64,000 bases of DNA from Saprospiraceae bacterium. Its GTDB lineage: Bacteria > Bacteroidota > Bacteroidia > Chitinophagales > Saprospiraceae. Positions 1 through 8,142 of this stretch are shown here, in pieces (positions within the stretch are counted from its first letter, which is position 1; every line of letters begins with the position of its first letter). The notes beneath the pieces were generated by a model. That model was not told the origin of the DNA and did not search any database. It saw only the letters and a program-made list of their open reading frames with translations. The stretch spans positions 1-64,000 of the forward strand of contig JADJNW010000018.1 in the NCBI GenBank assembly GCA_016714085.1, in the 5' to 3' direction. A program made the position numbers and the translations under genes.

Positions 1-1
1 G

Positions 2-1318
2 ATGCAATATGATGGAAAAGATCGCTGGTACTTGGAAGCCTTAGGCATTGGTGCACAAGGCAATGAAGACGCCTATTTTAATGCTTGGAAAACACAAGTA
101 GGTAATGGTTGGAACACACTCGCTGGTCGTCAAATAGTATGGCGCAGTCGCAGCAAAGCCGCTGTACCATTGCTCGGAGCGATTATTAAATCTGTATCAG
201 AACAAGAAATGTTGCCTTATTTCCGGGCTTTTGATTTTCATACCGATGCCTCGAAACAACAAGTCTTGGCGCAAATTGCAACACAATCACAGGGCGAAAA
301 AGTATTGTACGCGCTCAAGCACATGGATGCTACCACTTTTAAAATAACGCCTGCGCTTCAAGTGGCATTGGATAAAACATTGAATAAATATAAAGGTAAA
401 TTAGAATTTGTAGAAATCGCATCTGCATTTAAATTACAAAATAAAGCAAGTGATTTACTTTCATTATCAATTACTTATCCCGATAGCGCGGTTGGTAAAG
501 AAGCGGTTAAAGTTTTATTAGACTGGAATAAAATAGATTTATTTACAAAAACTTTTGCTAAAAATAATGAAGAATCTACTGGTCTTGTGAAAGCCTTGTG
601 GGCGCATATGTACAATGATAAAGCTCTTGAAGTCATGGAAAACCTAGTGCTAGACACATCCAAAAACAAAGAGCTTCGGCAACTGGCAGTGCGCACCTTT
701 GCTGGCCCATGGAACGCAGAAGATCGTTTGCTGGCCTTGGCTGCTGATAAAAAAATTCCCACCGATGTGCAAATGGCGGCTGCCGGTGTGTTCCAAACCG
801 CCTGGCGTGCCAATATCCGCGAGGATGGCGCGAAGTATCTGGAGTTGCCTGGTAGCAAGGCAGGCATGGCATTGCCTTCTATTTCGATTTTGGCAGATAA
901 ATCTGGCGATGCATCTAAAGGAAAAGAAATATGTAATACCTTGTGTATCAATTGCCATGCGATCAATGGAGAAGGCATCAATTTTGGGCCCGACCTCAGC
1001 GAAATCGGTGATAAACTTTCAAAAGAAGCCTTATATGCTTCTATTTTATATCCAAGCCAGGGCATTAGCTTTGGTTATGAGGCTTATAAAATTCAATTAA
1101 AAGATGGCTCTTCTGCATTTGGGCGCATTATATCTGAAACCAACGACAAACTAGAACTACAATTTATGCATCAGCATCAAATTATTAATAAATCTGATAT
1201 TACATCTCGAACTCAAGTGCCTACCTCCTTGATGACCGAAAACCTGCAAGCTGCTATGACGGAGCAGGAATTGGTGGATTTGGTGACATATTTGGGAACG
1301 CTGAGGAAGGAGCAGTGA
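2..1318 (+). CDS. PVC-type heme-binding (cytochrome c) domain protein, C-terminal part
   Basis: The gene enters from the left edge; the first in-frame ATG is at base 2, so the true start probably lies upstream and only the C-terminal 438 residues are seen. Residues 1-290 are helical and repeat-like, as in the HEAT-like section of large membrane-bound dehydrogenases. A c-type heme motif CINCH lies at residues 315-319, followed by a conserved G-x-N-F-G-P-D-L segment and a final short all-beta stretch. This matches the C-terminal 'putative heme-binding domain' of Planctomycetes/Verrucomicrobia-type and Bacteroidota dehydrogenases, which sit in the periplasm and pass electrons from sugar or alcohol oxidation. 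Substrate unknown. No downstream operon partner is evident. Confidence 0.75.
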   Translation: MQYDGKDRWYLEALGIGAQGNEDAYFNAWKTQVGNGWNTLAGRQIVWRSRSKAAVPLLGAIIKSVSEQEMLPYFRAFDFHTDASKQQVLAQIATQSQGEKVLYALKHMDATTFKITPALQVALDKTLNKYKGKLEFVEIASAFKLQNKASDLLSLSITYPDSAVGKEAVKVLLDWNKIDLFTKTFAKNNEESTGLVKALWAHMYNDKALEVMENLVLDTSKNKELRQLAVRTFAGPWNAEDRLLALAADKKIPTDVQMAAAGVFQTAWRANIREDGAKYLELPGSKAGMALPSISILADKSGDASKGKEICNTLCINCHAINGEGINFGPDLSEIGDKLSKEALYASILYPSQGISFGYEAYKIQLKDGSSAFGRIISETNDKLELQFMHQHQIINKSDITSRTQVPTSLMTENLQAAMTEQELVDLVTYLGTLRKEQ

Positions 1319-1323
1319 AAGTT

Positions 1324-1353
1324 GGGCGATGGGGTGATAAGGTGATGGGGTAT
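1324..1353. repeat. 8-bp word repeat tract (G-rich GATGG type)
   Basis: Just after the first gene are about four imperfect 8-bp units of the form GGGCGATG / GGGTGATA / AGGTGATG. This is one member of the intergenic word-repeat class described in the findings. It is not coding. Confidence 0.5.
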
Positions 1354-1455
1354 AGAGATTTCAGGCGTTTTCATAAGTTTGGAATTCTGAGTGCATTATA
1401 AACAAGAAACTATTTTTTTCAAAAGGAGGTTATATTCTAAGTAAATTTGTGATGT

Positions 1456-1788
1456 ATGACTTCTACACTCGAACAAGTTGAAAAGTTGCTCCAAATGCTT
1501 TCGCCCAGTGAGCGGGCAATCGTGGCAAGGTGGGTGCAGGACGATGCTTCTTACCGTTTTCCTGGCATAGAAAAGACGTTGGGTGTTTGCGGAGGTAGTG
1601 CTTGCATCGTGCGTACGCGCATACCCGTGTGGCTCTTGGTGGAAGCCCAACAAGCAGGTGCGACAGAGGCTGATTTATTGCAATCTTATCCTTCCTTGCG
1701 AGCGGAGGATTTGCTCAATGCCTGGGCATATTATAGAGCCAACAAAGAAGAAATAGAATCGGAAATTCTGGAAAATGAAGCGGTTTGA
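1456..1788 (+). CDS. DUF433 family protein, putative antitoxin
   Basis: The protein has 110 residues. The N-terminal 35 residues are helical. Residues about 37-95 match the DUF433 pattern: a beta-hairpin GGSACIVRTRIPVWLLVE segment followed by a winged-helix-like region ending LLQSYPSLRAEDLLNAWAYY. DUF433 proteins usually precede a DUF5615 (Mut7-C/PIN-like) gene and are regarded as VapB-like antitoxins. That is the case here, with the partner starting 5 bp after the stop codon. A good purine-rich stretch (AAAAGGAGG) lies upstream near 1420-1430, with weak spacing to the ATG. The function as an antitoxin is inferred from family and neighbour, not shown. Confidence 0.75.
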   Translation: MTSTLEQVEKLLQMLSPSERAIVARWVQDDASYRFPGIEKTLGVCGGSACIVRTRIPVWLLVEAQQAGATEADLLQSYPSLRAEDLLNAWAYYRANKEEIESEILENEAV

Positions 1789-1793
1789 TAAGG

Positions 1794-2137
1794 ATGGGGC
1801 AATTTTATAGTAATGAAAATTTTGATTATCAAGTTGTTATGCTGCTTCGTGCGTTTGGATATGATGTTCTAACCTCACAAGAAGCGGGCGTGCGAATCAG
1901 CGTATTTCAGATCAGGAAGTGCTTGAGTTTGCTACTTCTCAAAATCGTGCAATTTTAACTTTTAATCGAAAGGATTTTTTTAAACTTCACCAAGTAATGC
2001 CAGATCATGCTGGGATTATTGCTTGTACGTATGATGCTGATTATGAACGCTTAGTAAAGCGAATTCACGAGGTTGTCCAGGAAAAAAATGAACAATTAAG
2101 AGGCGAATTGATTCGCATTTATCGTCCAAATACTTAA
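1794..2137 (+). pseudogene. DUF5615 PIN-like putative toxin, frame broken by 1 bp
   Basis: Translation from the ATG at 1794 gives a typical DUF5615 start (FYSNENFDYQVVMLLRAFGYDVLTSQEAG), then leaves frame near 1890. The next frame continues with ANQRISDQEVLEFATSQ and FNRKDFFKLH, ending at 2137. Restoring one C (GGCCGT in place of GGCGT) would join the halves as EAGRANQ, the family's normal sequence, giving about 114 residues. The family's acidic residues (N-terminal D/E-x-N, mid D, C-terminal D in TYDAD) are present across the two halves. The pair with the DUF433 gene upstream resembles a type II toxin-antitoxin module. Whether the lesion is real inactivation or a sequence error cannot be told here; other genes in this window show the same kind of error. 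Confidence 0.75.
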
Positions 2138-2182
2138 AGGGAAAATAGAAAATCATGTTTGATTATTTATAATTTTTCCCTT
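2137..2182. terminator. Hairpin terminator after the toxin-like gene
   Basis: Perfect 9-bp arms AAGGGAAAA (2137-2145) and TTTTCCCTT (2174-2182) flank an AT-rich loop. The arm starts within the stop codon of the upstream gene, which suits a transcription end. Confidence 0.5.
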
Positions 2183-2247
2183 ATCAAACAAAGATCACAG
2201 AACGCTTGTTAAAAATGCTATAAATTTGTCTTTACAAATGACTTATA

Positions 2248-2469
2248 ATGATTAAAAACATTTTATTGAAATACAGACTTGAGTTGATTGGAATAGCATT
2301 AGGCGCGATTGGCGGCTGGGCTTATTGGTATTACATTGGCTGTATGTCAGGCACTTGTATGATTACTTCCAAACCTTTGAATAGCACATTATATGGCGCT
2401 TTAATGGGGATGTTATTATTAAGTATATTTAAAAAAGAAAAGAAATCCGAGCATACGGAATCAAATTAG
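2248..2469 (+). CDS. DUF6132-like small membrane protein
   Basis: The 73-residue protein has two predicted membrane helices (residues about 10-32 and 46-64) separated by a conserved loop with C-M-S-G-T-C and a T-S-K-P-L-N-S-T-L-Y-G-A motif. This layout (membrane helix, GC-SGTC-ITSNP, STLYGA-x-GxLL) is that of the DUF6132 family of short Bacteroidota inner-membrane proteins, often encoded near rhodanese or thioredoxin-like genes. The two cysteines may be redox-active or bind metal, which is inference. The lysine-rich tail is cytoplasmic by the positive-inside rule. It stands alone between the toxin-like gene and a convergent gene. Confidence 0.7.
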   Translation: MIKNILLKYRLELIGIALGAIGGWAYWYYIGCMSGTCMITSKPLNSTLYGALMGMLLLSIFKKEKKSEHTESN

Positions 2470-2477
2470 GATTAAGT

Positions 2478-3590
2478 TCAAACCGTAATTTTTCTTTTTC
2501 TACCCACCACTTGCCAGGTTTCAGTGGCTTTTCCGTCATTTATTACTTGCATTTCTTCGTACAAATTCACCGTTGGACAAATATGATATGGTATGCCATA
2601 AAATGCATCACCGATTTTAATATCCTCCCAGTTTTTTACTTTCAAAACGCCATGTTCTTCGCTTTGGCTAATAAGTTCATAATCATGTAAATTCAAAAAG
2701 CGGATACGTTTATCAATAGGATTTTCGGCAGCAACAGCTTTATGACCCATATCAATCGTAATAATTCCGGGCGCTGGCTTGGAAATAACGCGTGTAAAAA
2801 TTAACGCTGCGTGTTCAAAGTTTTGTTCACTTAATTGATCGCCATAGCCCCAATCCCATAACACACAAGTGCCTGGGCTACAATATACTTCTGCTCGCGT
2901 TGCATGAGACGTGAACGCAGGCGTGCCACCGGCAACGACTAAAGGTGCGGGTAAGCCCAGTTTTTCTATATTTTCGATTAAATCATTTACTGTTTCAAAA
3001 CCGCTATCAATTTTATCTTTTCGTTCTATAAAATTATGATCTCTCAAGTGTCCATCGTACACATGTAATCCATGCAAATGTATATTTGATTGATTATAAG
3101 TAAATTGATATAATTCAATAAGTTCTTTATTTACCGGATGCCCGGAGCGATCCATTCCATTATTTATATCTATAAAAACATCGGCAATAAGATTAGCTTT
3201 TTTAAATAAATCATTGTGAATTATTACATTTTCATGATTATCTAATAAAGATGCAATAAAAACTTCAGGATATAATTTTCGCAATTGAATCAAACGCTCG
3301 ATTTTCGGCCCAACTAATTGATGCGCAATCACGATGTATTTTGCACCAGCAATCGCGGCCATTTCCGCCTCTGCGATTGTGGCGCATTTGAATCGCGTAA
3401 TGCCCGCCGCGAGTAGCATTTGCACGATTTCCGGCGTTTTGTTTGTTTTAATATGCACCATCAAATGCTCAGGATTGCCTATAATATCAATCATTTTTTG
3501 AATATTATATTGCACCCGATCTTTATAAACCAGCAGGGTAGGGGAGTCTATCTCGGATTCGTTGGCGAGTTGATACCAGAAATTTTCCAT
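2478..3590 (-). CDS. D-threonine aldolase/D-serine dehydratase-like PLP enzyme
   Basis: The protein has about 370 residues. I chose the ATG at 3588-3590 (MENFWYQLAN) over a longer in-frame start at 3641 because homologous proteins begin close to the IDSPTLLVY motif. The N-terminal alanine-racemase-like TIM barrel carries the HIKTNK motif (residues 46-51), where the PLP Schiff-base lysine sits. The middle has the INNGMDRSG and GLHVYDGH motifs. The C-terminal beta domain has YGIPYHICPTVNLY, whose His and Cys bind the divalent metal in D-threonine aldolases and DSD1-type D-serine dehydratases. The predicted reaction is metal- and PLP-dependent breakdown of a D-3-hydroxy amino acid. Substrate is not certain. 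It is convergent with the small membrane protein and follows the ABC-F gene on the same strand by about 70 bp. Confidence 0.8.
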   Translation of the reverse strand: MENFWYQLANESEIDSPTLLVYKDRVQYNIQKMIDIIGNPEHLMVHIKTNKTPEIVQMLLAAGITRFKCATIAEAEMAAIAGAKYIVIAHQLVGPKIERLIQLRKLYPEVFIASLLDNHENVIIHNDLFKKANLIADVFIDINNGMDRSGHPVNKELIELYQFTYNQSNIHLHGLHVYDGHLRDHNFIERKDKIDSGFETVNDLIENIEKLGLPAPLVVAGGTPAFTSHATRAEVYCSPGTCVLWDWGYGDQLSEQNFEHAALIFTRVISKPAPGIITIDMGHKAVAAENPIDKRIRFLNLHDYELISQSEEHGVLKVKNWEDIKIGDAFYGIPYHICPTVNLYEEMQVINDGKATETWQVVGRKRKITV

Positions 3591-3659
3591 GATGTGCATT
3601 TTGAGAAATGAAAAATGTGCCGCATCTTCAAGATATGGCACATTTTTGACATTCGGATT

Positions 3660-5240
3660 TTACACCAAAGCCCCATCATACAAGGCTTCGCGTTGTTTTT
3701 TGATTTTCTCGGAAGCTAAATATTCCTCGAAACTCATCAATTGGTCAATAATGCCATTCGGTGAAATTTCAATGATGCGATTGGCAACGGTCTGAATCAA
3801 CTGGTGGTCATGCGAACTAAAAATTAAGTTACCTTTAAATTCGCTCAAACCATTATTTAATGCTGTAATACTTTCCAGATCGAGGTGGTTCGTCGGCTCG
3901 TCCAACAGCAGGAAATTCGGGTTGCGCAGCATCATTTTTGCCATCATGCAACGCACTTTTTCACCGCCTGAAAGTACGCTCGATTTTTTCATGACTTCCT
4001 CGCCGGAAAAGAGCATTCTACCCAAAAATCCACGAATAAATTGCTCGTCTTTTTCTTTGGAATATTCTCGAAGCCAGTTGATTAAGTCCAGATCATTTTC
4101 GTTTCTAAAATATTCGCTATTATCATTTGGTAAATATTCAACCGAAATCGTCTGTCCGTATTCGTACCTGCCTTCATTGGCTTTTTCTTCGCCTGACAAA
4201 ACCTCATAAAACGCTGATAATGCGCCACTTTCACGACTCAGAAGTGCAATTTTATCGCCTTTGTTCATCGTGAAGCTCACATTGGCAAACAACCAATCCC
4301 CGTTGGCGTCTTTCTTGCCAAGATTTTCAACCTTTAAAATCTGGTCGCCGGGTTCGCGTTCTGGCTTGAAATGAATAAACGGATATTTCCGGCTGGAAGG
4401 CCGCAACTCCTCTAAATTCAGCTTTTCCAAAGCTTTTTTGCGAGCTGTCGCTTGGCGCGATTTAGAAGCATTGGCGCTGAATCGCTGAATGAATTCCATC
4501 AATTCGGCACGTTTTTGCTCGGTTTTTTTGTTTTTATCTGCGATCTGGCGAGACATCAACTGACTGGATTCGTACCAGAAAGAATAGTTTCCTGAAAATA
4601 ATCTAACTCTTTGAAAATCAATATCTACCACGTGCGTGCAAACCATATCCAAAAAGTAACGGTCGTGCGAAACCACGATCACGGTATTTTTGAAATCCGC
4701 GAGGAAGTCAGCCAGCCAAGTCACCGTTTCAGCGTCGAGGTCGTTGGTAGGTTCATCCAATAGCATAATATCAGGATTGCCAAATAAAGCTTGCGCCAGC
4801 AGCACTTTTACCTTTTCACCGCCATTCAATTCTTTCAGCAATTTATAATGTAAATCTTCTTTAATACCAAGATTACTAAGGAGTTCAGCAGCATCGCTCT
4901 CTGCCGTCCAGCCGCCCATTTCACCAAATTTCATTTCGAGATCGGCAGACGCATTCCATCTTCTTCGGTCGCATCAGGATTCATGTAAATCGCATCCTTT
5001 TCTTTCATAATATAATTCAAAGTGATTCTGTTTTAAGACCGCCATACGATTGCCAGGCTCAATGTCAACGCTACCGCGCGTCGCATCAAGGTTACCAGCA
5101 AGAATTTTCAGGAAAGTAGATTTACCCGCGCCATTAGCGCCAATGACGCCGTAGCAATTGCCCGGGGTAAATTTGAGATTGACTTCATCAAAAAGTGTTC
5201 TTTTACCGAATTGAAAAGCAAGATTATTAACTGATAACAT
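3660..5240 (-). pseudogene. YbiT-type ABC-F ATPase, frame broken and with a missing block
   Basis: Two reading frames together give a duplicated ABC ATPase without membrane segments. The first part (5240 down to about 5020) has Walker A GANGAGKST. The second (4934 down to 3660) has signature LNGGEKVKV, Walker B LLLDEPTNDLD, the linker with FSANASKSRQATARKK, and a second ABC domain with LSGGEKVRC and LLLDEPTNHLD. By order and sequence this is the YbiT/Uup group of ribosome-associated ABC-F proteins. Two lesions lie at the junction: about 18-19 residues (the VLDTVIMGHK block of YbiT) are absent near 5022, and one G is missing near 4952 (ATGGCG read as ATGCG). The second Walker A (near residues 280-290) is degenerate, lacking GxGKS/T. 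The gene would otherwise start at 5240 and be about 540 residues. Confidence 0.8.
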
Positions 5241-5255
5241 TATTCAAATTTATTA

Positions 5256-5309
5256 TTCGTTATTGGTTACAGGTTTTAAAAATTAAAACATCCTGATTAC
5301 CAGTAACAA
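5256..5309. repeat. Imperfect inverted repeat (GTTACTGGTAA word)
   Basis: The left arm TTCGTTATTGGTTACAGG and the right arm, read on the other strand as TTGTTACTGGTAATCAGG, align with few changes around an AT-rich centre. The words GTTATTGG/GTTACTGG are of the 7-8 bp repeat class seen throughout the window. It lies between two divergently transcribed genes. Confidence 0.45.
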
Positions 5310-5414
5310 TTTTTAAAAAATTAAGGTGCAAAGGTAAGGAGATTTTGATAAAAATGATACGGTCGTTTGTCTATTATTAGTAATAAAAACACTGACTGCA
5401 CAGTGAGATATTTC

Positions 5415-5422
5415 TATATTTG
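5415..5422 (+). promoter_or_regulatory. Candidate -7 element TATATTTG
   Basis: TATATTTG fits the Bacteroidota -7 consensus TAnnTTTG and lies 36 bp before the M28 peptidase start. No clear TTTG -33 element lies at the right distance, so the call rests on the -7 element alone. Confidence 0.4.
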
Positions 5423-5458
5423 GCAAATTATTGCTCAACCAAAATAAACTTTTGAAAG

Positions 5459-6970
5459 ATGATGAAAAAACTCTTGTTATTATGTTTTGTATGTTTATTT
5501 AGTTTCTCAAATTTCGTTGCGGCACAAAATAATTTGCCTGAGATGAAGCTCACCAAATCAGAATTGGAAGCGCATATGAAGTTTTTGGCTTCTGATGAAC
5601 TCGCGGGGCGTCGCACAGGTGAAGTCGGCAATAACGTGGCAGCGCGGTACATTGCTACTTATTTTGAGGCTTACGGCTTGAAAAAAGCGCCGGGATTAGA
5701 TTCTTATTATCAATCTTTTATGCTGGAAATGGCCTCGCCGCCAAGCAGTGGTAGCTTGAAAATGAACGATGTAGATTATACATTCGGTACGGATTTTTTG
5801 ATTTTATCCGGGGATGCCAATGAAGTCAATACGACTGCGGTTTTTGCAGGTCATGGTTGGGTGGATGAGAATACGGATGACTATAAAGGCTTGGATGTGA
5901 AAGGCAAAGTGGTTTTTGTGTTGCCGGGAAAACCGGGCGATGAGGATCGCAGAGCCATCATCGATGCCGGCGCTCAGAAACGTAAGTTGGCAGCCGAACG
6001 CGGTGCGGTGGCAGTTTTTGAATTGTATCGAATGCAATTTCCATGGGATTTTTTCCGTCGGAATTATAGCAGAGAACGCCTTCAAGTAGCAGAATCCAGT
6101 ACTGGCAAGGATGAAACGGGCATCACCTATGGTTTTTTCAAAGAGCCATCACCGAATCCGATTATCGAATTACAAAATGGCAAGTCTTTTAAAATTGAGC
6201 TAAAATCAACAGCAGCCACGAGTAAAAAAATTCCAACGCAAAATGTTATTGGCATTGTGGAAGGTAGCGATCCAAATCTTAAAGAAGAGTTTGTTTTGCT
6301 CACGGCGCATTACGATCACGTAGGCGTAGGCAAACAAGGTGGCGGCGCGACTACGGAACAGGATAGTATTTTCAATGGTTCGCGCGATAACGCTTTTGGC
6401 ACGGTGGGTCTATTGGCAGCGGCTAAGGCTTTGGCGCAACAGCCCTCGGCTCGTTCGGTGATTTTTCTGGCAGTGACAGGCGAAGAAGTCGGGTTAATAG
6501 GTAGTAATTATTATGCTGAAAATCCGCTGATTCCCTTGAAAAAAGTGATTTTTAATTTGAATATTGATACCGGCGGTTATAATGATACCGGCGTAGTAAG
6601 CATTATAGGACACGGGCGTACCGGCACAGATGCCTTGATAGAAGCGGGTTTGAAGCCTTTTGCATTGGCAGTAAAAGCAAACCCGGCGCCGGAACAAGGC
6701 TTATTTGATCGTTCTGATAATGTTTCTTTTGCGAGAAAAGGCATTCCTTGTATTACTTATTCACCAGGTTTTGATGAATTTGATGAAGAGATTAGGAAAT
6801 ATTATCATCAAGTAACGGATAATCCTGATACGATTGATTATAATTATTTACATAAATTTTGTCAGGGATATGCGCACACAACGCGTCAGGTAGCGAATAG
6901 CAAGGAAAAACCTCAATGGATAAAAGGTGATAAATACGAAGAAGCTGGTAAAAATTTGTATAATAAATGA
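5459..6970 (+). CDS. Secreted M28 family zinc aminopeptidase with PA domain
   Basis: The 503-residue protein starts with a Sec signal peptide (MMKKLLLLCFVCLFSFSN, cleavage after FVAAQ). Residues about 110-240 form a protease-associated-like insert, and residues 265-480 the M28 catalytic domain. All five zinc-site positions are visible: H284 in AHYDHVG, D310 in SRDNAFG, E342/E343 in TGEEVG, D370 in NIDTGG and H450 in YYHQVTD. It should remove N-terminal amino acids from peptides in the periplasm or outside the cell. ATG at 5459 and ATG at 5462 are adjacent and equivalent. A candidate promoter lies upstream, and the gene is followed by an inverted-repeat tract, so it is probably monocistronic. 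Confidence 0.88.
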   Translation: MMKKLLLLCFVCLFSFSNFVAAQNNLPEMKLTKSELEAHMKFLASDELAGRRTGEVGNNVAARYIATYFEAYGLKKAPGLDSYYQSFMLEMASPPSSGSLKMNDVDYTFGTDFLILSGDANEVNTTAVFAGHGWVDENTDDYKGLDVKGKVVFVLPGKPGDEDRRAIIDAGAQKRKLAAERGAVAVFELYRMQFPWDFFRRNYSRERLQVAESSTGKDETGITYGFFKEPSPNPIIELQNGKSFKIELKSTAATSKKIPTQNVIGIVEGSDPNLKEEFVLLTAHYDHVGVGKQGGGATTEQDSIFNGSRDNAFGTVGLLAAAKALAQQPSARSVIFLAVTGEEVGLIGSNYYAENPLIPLKKVIFNLNIDTGGYNDTGVVSIIGHGRTGTDALIEAGLKPFALAVKANPAPEQGLFDRSDNVSFARKGIPCITYSPGFDEFDEEIRKYYHQVTDNPDTIDYNYLHKFCQGYAHTTRQVANSKEKPQWIKGDKYEEAGKNLYNK

Positions 6971-7064
6971 TTCAATTAATCATTGAATGATTGAGTGAAT
7001 GGATGATTGAATTTGCCGTAATATTTAATCATTCATTCATTCATCCAATCATTCGTTTACTCAA
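6970..7064. repeat. Word-repeat inverted pair (GAATGATT / AATCATTC)
   Basis: The tract 6970-7011 is made of GAATGATT-like words. After a 12-bp spacer, 7024-7064 carries the complementary ATTCATTC/AATCATTC words, so the transcript can fold into a long imperfect hairpin. It starts at the M28 stop codon and may also end transcription. Confidence 0.6.
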
Positions 7065-7159
7065 TTTCTGTCTCCGTCCCGATACTTGCTTTACTTTTCA
7101 AAAAAGTGAAAAACTTTTAAATCACTTTGCCTCGTTTATAGTGAAAAATCAAATACTCT

Positions 7160-7882
7160 ATGCAAACCATAAAATTATTTGCGGTAAGCACCTTATTTCT
7201 TATTTATATTGTCAATATTTTTAATAATAATCAGACTGGCAAACCTACGCATGATCTTTGGAATGAATTACTGAAAAAGCACGTCAGCGCTGACGGAAAG
7301 GTTAATTATAAAGGCTTTCAGCAAGATTTACCTGCTTTGGAATCTTATTTGGGTGGCTTAACACGTAATCCGGTGCAAGACAATTGGACGAAGGAAGAAA
7401 AAATGGCTTACTGGATCAATGCTTATAATGCTTTTACAATAAAATTAATCGTTGATCATTATCCGATTGCCAGTATTACCAAGCTGGACGAAGGCAAAAC
7501 CTGGGATGTAAAGCGTATCCAATTAGGAAAGAAAAGTTATTCACTAAATAATATTGAAAATGATATTTTGCGACCGCAATTTAAAGATCCGCGCATTCAT
7601 TTTGCCTTGAATTGTGCCGCTAAATCTTGCCCGCCCTTACTCAATCGGGCCTGGACAGCAGAAACATTGAATAAATATTTTGAGCAGCAAACCAAAGCTT
7701 TTATTAATAATCCGAAATACAATAAAATCAGCGCTAACGAAGTACAGATTTCAAAAATATTTGAATGGTATGCAGGCGATTTTGGTAATATGATTGATTT
7801 TTTAAATAAGTATAGCAAAACCACTATCAATGCTGGGGTTACGGTAAAATATCTTGAGTACGATTGGGCTTTGAATGAATAA
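7160..7882 (+). CDS. DUF547 domain-containing secreted or anchored protein
   Basis: The 240-residue protein has an N-terminal hydrophobic stretch (residues 4-22), a signal anchor or uncleaved signal. The rest matches DUF547: M-A-Y-W-I-N-A-Y-N-A-F-T near residues 84-95, the region IxxKLIVDHYP, the conserved D-P-R-I-H-F-A-L-N-C-A-A-K-S-C-P-P-L segment (about 145-160) and the C-terminal Y-D-W-x-L-N-E. The Cys pair and His/Asn of that segment are the most conserved positions of the family. DUF547 proteins are widespread in Bacteroidota and plants; a papain-like fold has been suggested but no activity is established. It stands alone, with about 95 bp of non-coding sequence before it. Confidence 0.85.
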   Translation: MQTIKLFAVSTLFLIYIVNIFNNNQTGKPTHDLWNELLKKHVSADGKVNYKGFQQDLPALESYLGGLTRNPVQDNWTKEEKMAYWINAYNAFTIKLIVDHYPIASITKLDEGKTWDVKRIQLGKKSYSLNNIENDILRPQFKDPRIHFALNCAAKSCPPLLNRAWTAETLNKYFEQQTKAFINNPKYNKISANEVQISKIFEWYAGDFGNMIDFLNKYSKTTINAGVTVKYLEYDWALNE

Positions 7883-8142
7883 TGCTTTTTGGGCATTAAA
7901 TTTGTCATCTTTACCTCATTTTCTATGAATTTTTTGTAAATCGCAGCGACTTTTACGTTATAAGGTTGTTTTAATAAGTTTTGATAGAAGGAGATCGTGA
8001 AAAATCATATGGAAATTAACAGGAATATCCAACAATAGGATAGGAAGTATTTCGTTTGCAATGTTGATTATCACCTACCCTCCATTCTATCCAATCTTTT
8101 GAAATGTAAATAAGAATGCTGATTTTAAAAACAATTCAAGGA

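Noticed and set aside
475..1065. Long minus-strand reading frame opposite the heme-binding protein gene
   Set aside because: It is antisense to a gene with clear conserved motifs and has no family resemblance or start signals of its own.
6970..7064. MITE or insertion-sequence remnant
   Set aside because: There are no terminal repeats with target duplication and no transposase; the tract fits the word-repeat class better.
6991..7224. 77-codon frame after the M28 peptidase
   Set aside because: It is made largely of the GAATGATT repeat tract and overlaps the start of the DUF547 gene.
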